DNA of 26,900 nucleotides from 9FT-COMBO-53-11 sp040900215 (GCA_040900215.1 JBBDZL010000012.1:1-26900), one strand, 5' to 3'. Shown: positions 1-7,637, counted from the stretch's first letter. The notes: generated by a model from the letters alone, not told the origin. Program-made: numbers and translations.

Positions 1-9
1 CTCCAAAAC

Positions 10-867
10 ATGCCTATCCTCGGCATCGACATCGGCGCCAGCAAAATCCACTACGTCATTTGGGAGCAAGACGCTCCCTTGATTTCTGAAGAATTCAAGC
101 TTTCGGCGCCCGCCGGGCAGAGCCCTCTGGGCGGCGCCCGCCGGGAAGAACTGATCAAAATAACTCAAGATATTGCCCAAAAAATTAAGGGCCGGGGTGT
201 CTCCGCCGCCGGAGTGGGGGTCCCGGGGACGGTCGAGGACGGAACACTGCGCTCCGCTCCGAATTTCCCAGAACTCTTGGGTGGAGATCTTAAAGCTGAA
301 CTGGAAAAAATCCTCGGCGTTCCCGTCACGCTGGTGAACGACGCCAAGGCCTTTATCCTGGCCGAAACCGCTCTGGGCGCCGCCAAGGAATTCAAAAACG
401 TGGTCGGGCTAACTCTCGGCAGCGGGTTGGGAGGCGGGCTCTACTTCAACGGCGCCCTCTACCTGGGGAAAGGATCGGCCGGCGAAATCGGCCACGAGAT
501 CTTGGACCTCCCGAACCTTAAAGAAACCGAAGATTTCGTTTCGGCCAAATTTTTCCAGAAATTTGGTTCCGATCCCAACACCCTCCGCCAGCAGGCGGAA
601 GCCGGCGACTCTTTTGCCCAATCAGCCTTCCAGGAATTCGGCAAAAATATCGGCGTTGTGATTGCCAACCTAGTCAACTTGCTGGACCCGGAAGCAATCG
701 TTTTGGGAGGCGGAATCGCCGGCGCCTACGATTTCTTCATCGAGGAAGCCAAAAAAACCGCCGCGGAATTGATCATTAATCCTTCCAGCCAGTCCGTCCC
801 AATCCTCCGCTCCGCGCTGGGGGCTGCCGCCGGGGCCGCCGGAGCGGCGATCGCTGCTTCCCGCTAG
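10..867 (+). CDS. ROK-family sugar kinase (glucokinase-like)
   Basis: This 285-aa protein is a cytoplasmic ATP-dependent sugar kinase of the ROK family. It shows the N-terminal phosphate-binding motif GIDIGAS (residues 5-11), the GVGVPGTV motif (68-75), the catalytic Asp in LVNDAKA (Asp111), the glycine-rich LGSGLGGG (136-143) and EIGH (159-162). The ROK zinc motif (CxCGxxGC), which normally follows EIGH, is missing: the next residues are EILDLPNLKETEDFVS. It therefore belongs to the zinc-less, shorter ROK type. The substrate cannot be read from sequence; glucose, ManNAc or another hexose is possible. ROK transcription repressors are excluded because no N-terminal helix-turn-helix is present. 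The start lies only 9 nt into the window, so upstream signals cannot be judged. Confidence 0.88.
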   Translation: MPILGIDIGASKIHYVIWEQDAPLISEEFKLSAPAGQSPLGGARREELIKITQDIAQKIKGRGVSAAGVGVPGTVEDGTLRSAPNFPELLGGDLKAELEKILGVPVTLVNDAKAFILAETALGAAKEFKNVVGLTLGSGLGGGLYFNGALYLGKGSAGEIGHEILDLPNLKETEDFVSAKFFQKFGSDPNTLRQQAEAGDSFAQSAFQEFGKNIGVVIANLVNLLDPEAIVLGGGIAGAYDFFIEEAKKTAAELIINPSSQSVPILRSALGAAAGAAGAAIAASR

Positions 868-869
868 GA

Positions 870-875
870 TATAAT
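870..875 (+). promoter_or_regulatory. Candidate -10 box for the tRNA-Thr transcript
   Basis: A perfect TATAAT lies just after the ROK kinase stop and about 80 nt before tRNA-Thr. No good -35 hexamer is seen at 16-18 nt spacing. A transcript starting near 882 would carry two hairpins (CTCCGC/GCGGAG at 890-906 and GGCCG/CGGCC at 906-920) and the hairpin repeat at 913-937 before the tRNA. Confidence 0.45.
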
Positions 876-912
876 ATTAAGTGGAAAAACTCCGCTTGGA
901 GCGGAGGCCGGT

Positions 913-937
913 GGACGGCCGCCTACGGCGACCTATC
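913..937 (+). repeat. Dispersed hairpin repeat, copy 1
   Basis: The unit reads GGACGG, C, a CGCC-TAC-GGCG hairpin, then ACCTATC. The same flanks around different stems recur at 12842, 13957 (minus), 26804 and 26848. Here it lies in the leader of tRNA-Thr. Confidence 0.6.
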
Positions 938-954
938 TCCGGCTCACTTTGTTC

Positions 955-1029
955 GCCGGAGTAGCTCAGCGGTAGAGCACTGCTTTCGTAAAGCAGGCGT
1001 CGTCGGTTCAAATCCGACCTCCGGCTCCA
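955..1029 (+). tRNA. tRNA-Thr (anticodon CGT), CCA encoded
   Basis: This is a complete cloverleaf of 75 nt. The acceptor strands are GCCGGAG and CTCCGGC, followed by T and an encoded CCA at 1027-1029. The D-arm contains AGCTCAGCGGTAGAGC. The anticodon stem CTGCT/AGCAG closes the loop TTCGTAA with anticodon CGT (Thr). The T-arm is GTCGGTTCAAATCCGAC. The next protein gene begins only 7 nt after the CCA, so the two are probably co-transcribed. The leader at 937-945 repeats the tRNA 3' end sequence CTCCGGCTC. Confidence 0.97.
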
Positions 1030-1036
1030 GTCATTA

Positions 1037-1813
1037 ATGCGCTATCGACAAAAACGAGGAAAGTACCTGCTAAACCGAAAACAGCTGCGGCTCCACCAAA
1101 GCTGGAAGACCCTCAGCCGGGACGATCGAAAAGATTTGATCAGCCTGCTCAAGGTTCTGGGAGTAATCACCGCCGTAATTGCGGCTCTTTACTTTATTGG
1201 AATCAACGGGCTGACCTACATCGGCGGTTTCTGGAAACTCTTCACCGGCGAGACGGGCCAAGCCGCCGGCGACAAAATCGCCCCCTCCCCTCCCAGCCTA
1301 AACCCCCTGCCCCAGTACACCAAAACAGAGAAAATCAATATCTCCGGCTACGCCGAACCGGCCAGCGAGGTAACCCTCTTCATTAACGAGAAGGAGACCG
1401 CCAAAACCATTGCGGAAGCCGGCGGAGGAACCTTCAGCTTCGCCAATGTGGTTCTCCCGGTCCAAGGAAAGAACACGATCACCGCCACCGCTGCCGATCG
1501 GGGCGATAACGTCAGCCAGAAGTCGGCCGAGCTGGTGATCGTCTTTGACAAAAAACCACCCGAGCTGGCAGTGACTTCTCCTAAGAACGGGCAAGCTTTT
1601 TCCGGAGAAAACAAGGAAATTGTGGTCGCCGGCACGACCGAAGCCGGAGCGACCGTTAAAGTAAACGAGGCCCAAACTCCCGTACTCGCCGGTGGCTCCT
1701 TTAGCTACAAGATTACCGCCAACAGCGCCGGAGAGATTGAGATTACGATAGTTGCTACCGACAAAGCCGGAAACGAAAAAAAGGTCGAACTCAAAGTCGC
1801 TTACTCTGAATAA
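1037..1813 (+). CDS. Membrane-anchored protein with two Ig-like domains
   Basis: This 258-aa protein has a basic N-terminus (residues 1-36), one membrane segment (about 37-56), a Pro/Ser-rich linker (about 80-92) and two extracellular beta-sandwich repeats. Repeat 1 contains INISGYAEPASEVTLFIN and ends in a DRGDNVS turn. Repeat 2 contains IVVAGTTEAGATVKVN and ends in DKAGNEKKVEL. These match the bacterial Ig-like family found in surface proteins, often with GxTxxGxxVxV strands. The likely role is as a surface or envelope-associated protein anchored in the cytoplasmic membrane; the ligand is unknown. The ATG has no Shine-Dalgarno site and lies 7 nt after the tRNA-Thr CCA, so tRNA 3' processing would leave an almost leaderless mRNA. 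Confidence 0.75.
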   Translation: MRYRQKRGKYLLNRKQLRLHQSWKTLSRDDRKDLISLLKVLGVITAVIAALYFIGINGLTYIGGFWKLFTGETGQAAGDKIAPSPPSLNPLPQYTKTEKINISGYAEPASEVTLFINEKETAKTIAEAGGGTFSFANVVLPVQGKNTITATAADRGDNVSQKSAELVIVFDKKPPELAVTSPKNGQAFSGENKEIVVAGTTEAGATVKVNEAQTPVLAGGSFSYKITANSAGEIEITIVATDKAGNEKKVELKVAYSE

Positions 1814-1823
1814 CAATTCAGAG
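1804..1823. terminator. Hairpin between two convergent genes
   Basis: A perfect 8-bp stem CTCTGAAT/ATTCAGAG with loop AACA overlaps the stop codon of the Ig-like gene and sits just before the convergent flippase stop. No U-tract follows on either strand, so it may be an mRNA 3' end stabiliser rather than a true intrinsic terminator. Confidence 0.35.
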
Positions 1824-1835
1824 CTAGCGAGTTTC

Positions 1836-3062
1836 CTATCGCGTCCGCTCCTTAAGCGTTTGCCAAGAAAGCAAGACCAGGATTACCAGTTCGGCAGCGA
1901 CGGTGGCCGTAATCGAAGCAAAGTACGAATAGCGCGGGATGAAAATCCAATTAATCGAAACGTTAAGGACGGCGGCGGAGGCATAAATCGCCGGAAGGAC
2001 CTTTTCCTTCCCGACGGTAATCAAAAACCACTGCAGCGGCGCAGTCACGAAGAAAAGCGGAAGCGACAATACCAGGATCCGAATCACCGCTGTTGAGGCC
2101 GAGAAGTCCGCCCCGCCCAGAATCTCAATCACCCAAGGCGCTAGGACGAAGCCCACCCCGGCCAGCCCCACCGCCGCCCCGACCAGCAGGCGAATACTCT
2201 TCTTCATCCGGTCGACGAGAAAGCTCAACCCTCGCCGGTAATCGGAAAGCATCACCGGATAAAGGGCATTGACGAAAAAGATGGGGATCGGCAGAATATT
2301 CTCAAAGACTTTGTATCCCAGCCGGTAGATGCCGACCGCCTCGGACGAGTCCAAGGCCCGCAGGAGAAAAACATCCGCCATCCAGTTGACTTGGGAGAAA
2401 ATTAGCGTTAGCCCTAAAGGAACTGCCGCCCGCAAGAGCCGGCGAGTGAAATCCCGCTCGGCGGTAAAGCGGGGCCTCTCAACCAGCCGAAACGCGAAGA
2501 GCAGGGCCAGCCCGGCCAAAACGAAGGTCGTTGCCGCCCAGGCCGAAACAAAGAAGAGCAAGCCGGCGTGGTTGGCAAATCCCCAAACAAAAACCAAAAC
2601 CGCAAAGATCGAAGAAGCAATTCCCGCGGCAACCGAAAGGTCATAACGCAAGTTGTGCTGAAAGAGGGCGTTTAAGCTGGTGTAGGCGCCTTGGGCAAGA
2701 ACAGTCGTCGCCGCCAAAACGATCCCCCCTTTCACCAGCGCGGAGTACGGCGCAAGGAGGGCAAAGGCAAGCGCAAGAAGGAAAGTCGCCGCCGAAAGTC
2801 CCAGGCGCAGAACTAAAAGACTGCCGAACTTTCGGACGTGATGGTTGTCCTGCGCCACCTGCCGGAGAAAGACCGCGTTTAGTCCGAAATCGGCAATCAG
2901 GTAGAGAAAAGCCGGAACGGTGGTGATCAGGATATATTCCCCGAACTGGGAAACCCCGAGCGCCCGGGTAACCAGGGCCACGGTGGCGATGGAGGAAATG
3001 ACGCTAACGCCTTTTCCGATTAACTGGTAAATTGTGTTCGCGGCGATTTTTCTCCAAAGCAT
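1836..3062 (-). CDS. Oligosaccharide/polysaccharide flippase (Wzx/MOP superfamily)
   Basis: This 408-aa, very hydrophobic protein has about 12 membrane segments. It shows the typical N-terminus of the polysaccharide biosynthesis flippase family: a basic start, then GVSVISSIATVALVTRALG and QFGEYI, followed by a second segment with LIADFGLNAVFLRQ. The second half begins with a repeat-like segment (AAVPLGLTLIFSQVNWMADVFLL) and contains VGIYRLGYKVFE. The protein should move a lipid-linked sugar across the cytoplasmic membrane. MurJ (lipid II flippase) is the main alternative, but the length and motifs fit the Wzx-like branch better. The ATG lies 15 nt after the CCA of tRNA-Val on the same strand, with no Shine-Dalgarno site. 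Confidence 0.8.
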   Translation of the reverse strand: MLWRKIAANTIYQLIGKGVSVISSIATVALVTRALGVSQFGEYILITTVPAFLYLIADFGLNAVFLRQVAQDNHHVRKFGSLLVLRLGLSAATFLLALAFALLAPYSALVKGGIVLAATTVLAQGAYTSLNALFQHNLRYDLSVAAGIASSIFAVLVFVWGFANHAGLLFFVSAWAATTFVLAGLALLFAFRLVERPRFTAERDFTRRLLRAAVPLGLTLIFSQVNWMADVFLLRALDSSEAVGIYRLGYKVFENILPIPIFFVNALYPVMLSDYRRGLSFLVDRMKKSIRLLVGAAVGLAGVGFVLAPWVIEILGGADFSASTAVIRILVLSLPLFFVTAPLQWFLITVGKEKVLPAIYASAAVLNVSINWIFIPRYSYFASITATVAAELVILVLLSWQTLKERTR

Positions 3063-3077
3063 AGTGGGTTTTTATCG

Positions 3078-3152
3078 TGGTGGGCGGTAGAGGATTCGAA
3101 CCTCTGACTTCTGCAATGTGAATGCAGCGCTCTACCGCTGAGCTAACCGCCC
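3078..3152 (-). tRNA. tRNA-Val (anticodon CAC), CCA encoded
   Basis: Read on the minus strand, this is a 75-nt cloverleaf. The acceptor is GGGCGGT/ACCGCCC with A as discriminator and an encoded CCA (3078-3080). The D-arm is AGCTCAGCGGTAGAGC, the anticodon stem CTGCA/TGCAG closes loop TTCACAT (CAC, Val), and the T-arm is AGAGGTTCGAATCCTCT. The first 10 nt overlap the 3' end of the upstream GIY-YIG gene, whose TAG stop (3143-3145) is formed by tRNA bases 8-10. The flippase gene follows after 15 nt. Confidence 0.97.
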
Positions 3153-3406
3153 ATACGTATCCTACCTTCTTTAACTATTTTCTCAATGTAATCGTGACGT
3201 TTTAGATTTTTAAGTTTCCTTTCAATCGATCTCGCCATCTTCAATGTTGGATAATCCTGGCAAAGAACTAGATCTATTTCTCCCATCCGTTTTGTAGAAG
3301 GTGTGAAACCCCCAATATGGTGATTCAACCTCTTCTTTAAGTCCACTGTACTGCCGATGTAAAAACGACCGTCACTTCTGCTTTTAAGAATATAGACAAA
3401 AGCCAT
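3143..3406 (-). CDS. Small GIY-YIG nuclease-domain protein
   Basis: This 87-aa protein is a single GIY-YIG domain of the UhbP/UPF0213-like type. It has VYI (residues 4-6), YIG (16-18), the catalytic Arg in KKRLNHH (Arg26) and the metal-binding Glu in SIERKLK (Glu62). The start was set at the ATG before AFVYILKSR; an upstream in-frame ATG at 3484 would add 26 residues translated from hairpin DNA and is unlikely. Family members are often of unknown function; some act in DNA repair or resemble homing nucleases. The gene is clearly richer in A+T than its neighbours, and its 3' end runs 10 nt into tRNA-Val, which suggests acquisition beside the tRNA. Confidence 0.85.
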   Translation of the reverse strand: MAFVYILKSRSDGRFYIGSTVDLKKRLNHHIGGFTPSTKRMGEIDLVLCQDYPTLKMARSIERKLKNLKRHDYIEKIVKEGRIRMGG

Positions 3407-3422
3407 TTCGCAAAACCACTGA

Positions 3423-3467
3423 GAGCCGACGCTTAGGTCGGCTCCCCGACCGCTTCGCGCGTCGGGG
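3423..3467. other. Twin-hairpin intergenic block
   Basis: Two adjacent strong hairpins are visible: GAGCCGAC/GTCGGCTC (3423-3430/3437-3444, 8 bp) and CCCCGAC/GTCGGGG (3444-3450/3461-3467, 7 bp, with an inner CGC-TTC-GCG). A further GGCTC near 3479 could pair with the first GAGCC instead. The block lies between the divergent GIY-YIG and lepB genes. It could shape the GIY-YIG mRNA leader or be a REP-like element. Confidence 0.5.
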
Positions 3468-3490
3468 CTAACTCCCCGGCTCATTTATTC

Positions 3491-3496
3491 TATAAT
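3491..3496 (+). promoter_or_regulatory. -10 box of lepB (leaderless start)
   Basis: A perfect TATAAT is followed by 6 nt and then the GTG start of lepB. Transcription would begin at or beside the start codon, so the mRNA would be leaderless. No convincing -35 hexamer is seen. Confidence 0.6.
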
Positions 3497-3502
3497 ACCC
3501 CA

Positions 3503-4087
3503 GTGCTTTTAAAATTCCTTCGGAGCATTGTTACATTCTTCTTTGAGATTGCCGAGACCGCCATTCTGGCGATCTTAATCTTTTTGGCGCTCTACCTTTT
3601 CCTAGTCCGGCCGCATCAAATCCGAGGCGACTCGATGCTCCCTAACTTTCACAACGGCGAGTACCTGCTGACCGAAATGGTGAGTTACAACCTGCTCAAG
3701 AAAGACCCCCAACGGGGTGAAGTGGTCGTCTTTCGTTCCCCCGAACAGCCTAATCTCGATTTCATCAAGCGGATCATTGCTGTTCCGGGAGAAGAGGTCA
3801 AACTCCAAAACGGGAGGGTCTTTATCGTCAACGAAGAGAACCCCGAGGGCTTTCTGCTGGCCGAAGAATACCTGGAAGAAGGAACCGTCACCGAAGGCCG
3901 GCGGACAATTAAGGAGGGCGAACTCTTCGAAACCGAGGAGGGCTACGTGGTGCTGGGCGACAACCGGGAGCGATCTTCGGATTCCCGAGAGTGGGGAGTG
4001 ATCGGCAAGGAGGGTATTATCGGAAGGGTTTGGCTGCGCTACTGGCCGCCGGAAGCGTTCGGTTTAATCAAGCCCGCTACTTACTAA
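3503..4087 (+). CDS. lepB: Signal peptidase I
   Basis: This 194-aa protein cleaves signal peptides from exported proteins at the outer face of the cytoplasmic membrane. It has one N-terminal membrane segment (about residues 10-34), the catalytic Ser in RGDSMLP (Ser44) and the catalytic Lys in FIKRIIAVPGE (Lys89). It also has the conserved GDNRERSSDSREWG box and the later GRVWLRYWP. The length is normal for the short Gram-positive-like type with a single membrane anchor. The start is GTG, 6 nt after a TATAAT, with no Shine-Dalgarno site. Confidence 0.95.
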   Translation: MLLKFLRSIVTFFFEIAETAILAILIFLALYLFLVRPHQIRGDSMLPNFHNGEYLLTEMVSYNLLKKDPQRGEVVVFRSPEQPNLDFIKRIIAVPGEEVKLQNGRVFIVNEENPEGFLLAEEYLEEGTVTEGRRTIKEGELFETEEGYVVLGDNRERSSDSREWGVIGKEGIIGRVWLRYWPPEAFGLIKPATY

Positions 4088-4100
4088 ACGCGAAGCGTTT
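4086..4100. terminator. Small hairpin between convergent lepB and rpmA
   Basis: AAACGC-GAA-GCGTTT forms a 6-bp stem that starts inside the lepB stop codon. It is followed on the plus strand by ATTG only, so the U-tract is poor. It is the only terminator-like structure in the 42-nt convergent gap. Confidence 0.3.
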
Positions 4101-4129
4101 ATTGCAACTGAGCACCAGCGAAGACAGCA

Positions 4130-4378
4130 TTAACGTACTGAAACAAACTTCTTCCCTAATTTGGTCGTAAAGGCCACCTTCCCCTCCTGGATCGCAAAGA
4201 TCGTAAAATCCCTTCCCATCCTAACCCCCGCCCCCGGGGCGATGCTTCTTCCCCGCTGGCGCAGCACAATCGCTCCGACCGGAATCTTCTGGCCGGACCC
4301 GACTTTCACTCCCAACCTCTTTCCTGAGACTCTTGGTTTTTGGCGGGCTTTAGAGCCGCCGGCTTTCTTATGAGCCAT
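4130..4378 (-). CDS. rpmA: 50S ribosomal protein L27
   Basis: This 82-aa protein is L27 of the large ribosomal subunit, located near the peptidyl transferase centre. It has the family start MAHKKAGGS, then SGKRLGVKVGSGQ, VLRQRGRSIAPGAGV and a late GKVAFTTK. The N-terminus begins directly at MAHKK, without the cleavable extension known in Firmicutes. Its ATG overlaps the rplU stop in TAATG, so translation is probably coupled. It is the last gene of the ileS-rplU-rpmA group. Confidence 0.97.
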   Translation of the reverse strand: MAHKKAGGSKARQKPRVSGKRLGVKVGSGQKIPVGAIVLRQRGRSIAPGAGVRMGRDFTIFAIQEGKVAFTTKLGKKFVSVR

Positions 4379-4725
4379 TAGACTTCAATTTTCTCCACCA
4401 CAATCCGGCTCAATTGCGACCGATAACCCCGCTTGCGCCGGTATCGCGACTTGGCCTTGTATTTCATTACCAAAATCTTGGGGCCTTTCTCCTGACCCAG
4501 AACCTTATAGGTAACTGAACCCTGGCCGGGCGCCGGCTCCAAGATCACCGCCGGGGCCTTGGCGCTCTTCCCCTCTTTCAAGTCCAGGTGGTTAACCAGG
4601 ATTTCACTCCCTTCCCTCACCAGCTGCTGCTTTCCCCCCAACACCAAAACCGCCAGCTTTTCTATCCCGTGTCTTGCGGGAGCAGCGATCTTCGGATCGC
4701 GTCCTTTTATCCTTTTGTTTTCCAT
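4378..4725 (-). CDS. rplU: 50S ribosomal protein L21
   Basis: This 115-aa protein is L21 of the large subunit. The core starts at about residue 24 with AVLVLGGKQQLVREG, matching the usual AVIxTGGKQYxV start of the family. Later motifs are KILVMKYKAKSRYRRKRGYRSQ and a final VVEKIEV. The family GHRQ signature reads GYRS here. About 23 extra residues precede the core; the only ATG available lies inside the end of ileS, which gives a 19-nt overlap. The extension may be real or the true start may be a missed non-ATG codon. Confidence 0.93.
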   Translation of the reverse strand: MENKRIKGRDPKIAAPARHGIEKLAVLVLGGKQQLVREGSEILVNHLDLKEGKSAKAPAVILEPAPGQGSVTYKVLGQEKGPKILVMKYKAKSRYRRKRGYRSQLSRIVVEKIEV

Positions 4726-7616
4726 ATCTCTAAGAGTTTACCAGGTTCCAAACCGACTGCAAGGGTTTGACTCCGGATCAGCTGGGAGAAGAGCGCCACC
4801 GCCGCTTTGTTTTCGGATGTGTCAGGATAATCCACCTTGATTCGGTCGGAGAGGTTCAAGTTTTTCTCCCGCCGGAGTCCCTGAATCGCCCTAATCATCT
4901 CCCGGGCGGCATACTCGGCCCTCAGTTCGGGGGTGAGCTTGGTTTCAAACCCCACCTTAAGATTCTTCCCGGGACAGAACTCGACTTCCTTGACGTTCAG
5001 CTCCTCGGCCAGAACCGGAATCAGATCCTTCCTTAGTTCCTTTCCGAGACCTTCCACGTTGAGCTTAGAAAGCGGCTGGCGGAGCGGGATCCCCGCCGTC
5101 TTGCGGAAAGAGTGCCCCAGCTCGACCACCTGCCGCAGGGCAACCATCTCTTCTTCCAGAACCTTGTCGATCCGACCCACCTTCGGCCAATCGGAGAGAT
5201 GGACGGAATCCTTTCCGGTGAGACTGCGGTAGATCTCTTCGCTGATGAAGGGAACGAAAGGCGCTAAGAGCTCGGCCATCGAAGCCAGCACCTCCCCCAT
5301 CACTTGGTAGAAAACCGCCTTGTCCTTGGCGTCCGCAGCGGCCGGTCCGGCCCGCTCCCGGCTCCGGCGCAGGTACCACTGGGAGAGGTCGTCGACCACG
5401 AACCGCTCGAGCGCGTTGGCGGCCGTGGCCGGATCGTAGCGGTCCATCGATTCGGTCACCAGTTTGACCAAGGAATTAAGTTTTGAAAGAACCCATCTGT
5501 CTAGAACTGCTGGCTGCTGTCTGCTGGCTGCTGTCTTTTTTGGTTTCCACCCGTCGGCAAGGGCGTAATCGACGAAGAACTTGTAGACGTTCCAGAAAAT
5601 CAAGAAGAATCTCCGGCGGATCTTTTCGGCCGGGCCATAGCCAAAATTTAGGTTGGCGGCCGGATCATGGGTGAGGTAGAGCCAGCGCATGCTGTCGACT
5701 CCCATTTTCTCGGCTCCCTCATTAAATTCGATCATGTTGCCCGATGACTTGTGCATCGGCTTCCCGTTTTCTCCAAAAAGGGTGGCAAAGCCCAAAACCG
5801 TCTTAAAAGGCTCCCGGTTCTCCAAAACCGTGCTCATCGCTAAAAGGGAATAGAACCAGTTTTTAAACTGGCCCGGGAAGCTTTCGGTAATAAAATCAGC
5901 CGGATACCACTTTTTAAACTCTTCTTTGTCGGTTAAGTAAAGCGGCTTACCTTGGTTGTTTTCCGTAACGGTCGAAAAGGAAACGATTCCGGCATCCAGC
6001 CAGGGATTTCCCACATCGGAAATGCGCTCCATCACTCCCCCGCACTCCTCGCACTTTACCTTCACCTCATCCACATCGGGACGGTGGGGAGTTTTTCCTT
6101 CGAATTTCTCCCATCCCGAGACCGCCCGCTTCTTCAACTCCTCTTTCCCGCCAATAACGGTAAAGGATTCGCACTCCCCGCACACCCAAATCGGAAGAGC
6201 CAAGCCCCAGTAGCGGCTTTTGGAAATGAGCCAGTCCTGCATGTTCCCCAGCCAATCCAGCTCCCTTTTCAAACCAAACTCGGGAATCCAGGTGATCTTC
6301 TTCGCCACTTTCTTTAAGGGATCCCTTAAGGGGTCCATCGCGATGTACCACTCCTCTACCACCCGCCAAACCAGCTCCGTCTTGCAGCGCCAGCAAGCCG
6401 GATAGCGGTGGGTGTAGGGAACAATCGCAAAGATAAACTCTTCTTTCCCTCTTAAGTAATCTAAAATAAGTTCGGGGTGTGCCTTGGCATTTTGACCGGA
6501 AAATTCCCCCAAGTTGCCGAGATACCCAGCCTCCTCGTCAATCAGCTCAATCACCGGCAGCCCTAGTTTCTTCCCCAGCTTAAAGTCCTCGGTTCCCGCC
6601 CCCGGAGCAATATGTACCAAGCCGGTTCCCTCCTCGGCGGAAATGGGCAAAATCTTCTCATCGGTCGCAATAACTTCGTGTTCCCAATTTCCCAACGCCT
6701 CCTTAACCCGCGGTAAATGATCAAACGGAGAGGCATACTTTAATCCCACCAGCTCCTGGCCTTTAAGCGTCTTCACCACTTTAAGCTTGAGCCGGCGCGC
6801 CGCCTCCTCCGCCAGGTAGTAAGTGTTGCCGGCGACTTCCCCTTGAGCCGCTACATATTCCTTCTTCGCATCCACCGCCACCGCCACATTCCCCGGCAAA
6901 GTCCAGGGGGTGGTGGTCCAAACCAAAAGATATTCGCTGCGCCTTCCCTTAATGGGGTATTCCAAGTAAATGGAGTCGTGGGTGGCCTCCCGGTAATCCT
7001 CGGTCAGCATCTCGTGCTGGGAGATGGCCGTGCCGCATCTTGGGCACCAGGGCACCGAATCCCGGCCTTTGTAGATCAGCCCCTTCTCATGGCACTTTTT
7101 TAAGAAATGCCAAATCATGTAGTTGTTCTCGTCCGAGAGGGTGTAGTAGGAGTGGTCCCAGTCCATAAAATACCCCAATCGCTTCGACTGCTCGGTTTGA
7201 ATGGCGGCATACTTTTTGACCCGCTGCTTGCAGAGCGCCACAAATTTGGCAATTGAGGCCTTCTTGTCTCCCGGAATGAGGTTTTCAATATCCCTCTTGC
7301 TTTTAAGCCCTAATTCTTTCTCCACCTCGACCTCCACCCAAAGGCCCTGGGCGTCAAAACCGTTCTGGAACCGCTGACGAAAACCCTGCATGTTTTTGTA
7401 GCGCTGGAAGAGATCTTTGTAGGTCCTCCCCCAAGCGTGGTGCACCCCCATCGGATTATTCGCGGTAATCGGACCATCCAGAAATCGGAAAAGTTTATTA
7501 GAATTTTTATTTCTCTTCAGGTATTTTTCGGGCAATCCGGAAGAATTCCATTTTTTTAGAACCTCCCGCTCCATCACCGGAAAATCGGGCAAAGCCGCCA
7601 CCTTTTTAAACTTCAT
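4707..7616 (-). CDS. ileS: Isoleucyl-tRNA synthetase
   Basis: This 969-aa class I synthetase charges tRNA-Ile with isoleucine. The HIGH motif appears as GVHHAWG (about residues 57-63), followed by NGFDAQGLWVEVEVEKELG. Zinc-type cysteine pairs occur in VPWCPRCG, CWRCKTE, VCGEC and CEECGG. The KMSKS loop reads MHKSSGN. This HHAWG/MHKSSGN pairing is typical of one IleS subgroup rather than the E. coli type. The editing domain includes WTTTPWTLPGN. A 14-nt tandem duplication (5507-5534) encodes a TAAS-R-QQPA insert between the catalytic and anticodon-binding parts. A weak promoter (TTTACC, 16 nt, TAAACT) may lie in the 92-nt divergent gap to the sigma gene. Confidence 0.96.
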   Translation of the reverse strand: MKFKKVAALPDFPVMEREVLKKWNSSGLPEKYLKRNKNSNKLFRFLDGPITANNPMGVHHAWGRTYKDLFQRYKNMQGFRQRFQNGFDAQGLWVEVEVEKELGLKSKRDIENLIPGDKKASIAKFVALCKQRVKKYAAIQTEQSKRLGYFMDWDHSYYTLSDENNYMIWHFLKKCHEKGLIYKGRDSVPWCPRCGTAISQHEMLTEDYREATHDSIYLEYPIKGRRSEYLLVWTTTPWTLPGNVAVAVDAKKEYVAAQGEVAGNTYYLAEEAARRLKLKVVKTLKGQELVGLKYASPFDHLPRVKEALGNWEHEVIATDEKILPISAEEGTGLVHIAPGAGTEDFKLGKKLGLPVIELIDEEAGYLGNLGEFSGQNAKAHPELILDYLRGKEEFIFAIVPYTHRYPACWRCKTELVWRVVEEWYIAMDPLRDPLKKVAKKITWIPEFGLKRELDWLGNMQDWLISKSRYWGLALPIWVCGECESFTVIGGKEELKKRAVSGWEKFEGKTPHRPDVDEVKVKCEECGGVMERISDVGNPWLDAGIVSFSTVTENNQGKPLYLTDKEEFKKWYPADFITESFPGQFKNWFYSLLAMSTVLENREPFKTVLGFATLFGENGKPMHKSSGNMIEFNEGAEKMGVDSMRWLYLTHDPAANLNFGYGPAEKIRRRFFLIFWNVYKFFVDYALADGWKPKKTAASRQQPAVLDRWVLSKLNSLVKLVTESMDRYDPATAANALERFVVDDLSQWYLRRSRERAGPAAADAKDKAVFYQVMGEVLASMAELLAPFVPFISEEIYRSLTGKDSVHLSDWPKVGRIDKVLEEEMVALRQVVELGHSFRKTAGIPLRQPLSKLNVEGLGKELRKDLIPVLAEELNVKEVEFCPGKNLKVGFETKLTPELRAEYAAREMIRAIQGLRREKNLNLSDRIKVDYPDTSENKAAVALFSQLIRSQTLAVGLEPGKLLEIWKTKG
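5507..5534. repeat. Perfect 14-nt tandem duplication inside ileS
   Basis: CTGCTGGCTGCTGT occurs twice in a row. Because 14 is not a multiple of 3, the two copies are read in different frames in ileS, giving TAAS then QQPA around an Arg. It sits in a linker position, so it is probably tolerated. Confidence 0.8.
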
Positions 7617-7637
7617 ATCAGGAAAAGTTTACCAAAG

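Noticed and set aside
3423..3467. CRISPR repeats
   Set aside because: Only two unequal hairpins occur, with no regular spacers; no cas genes are in the window.
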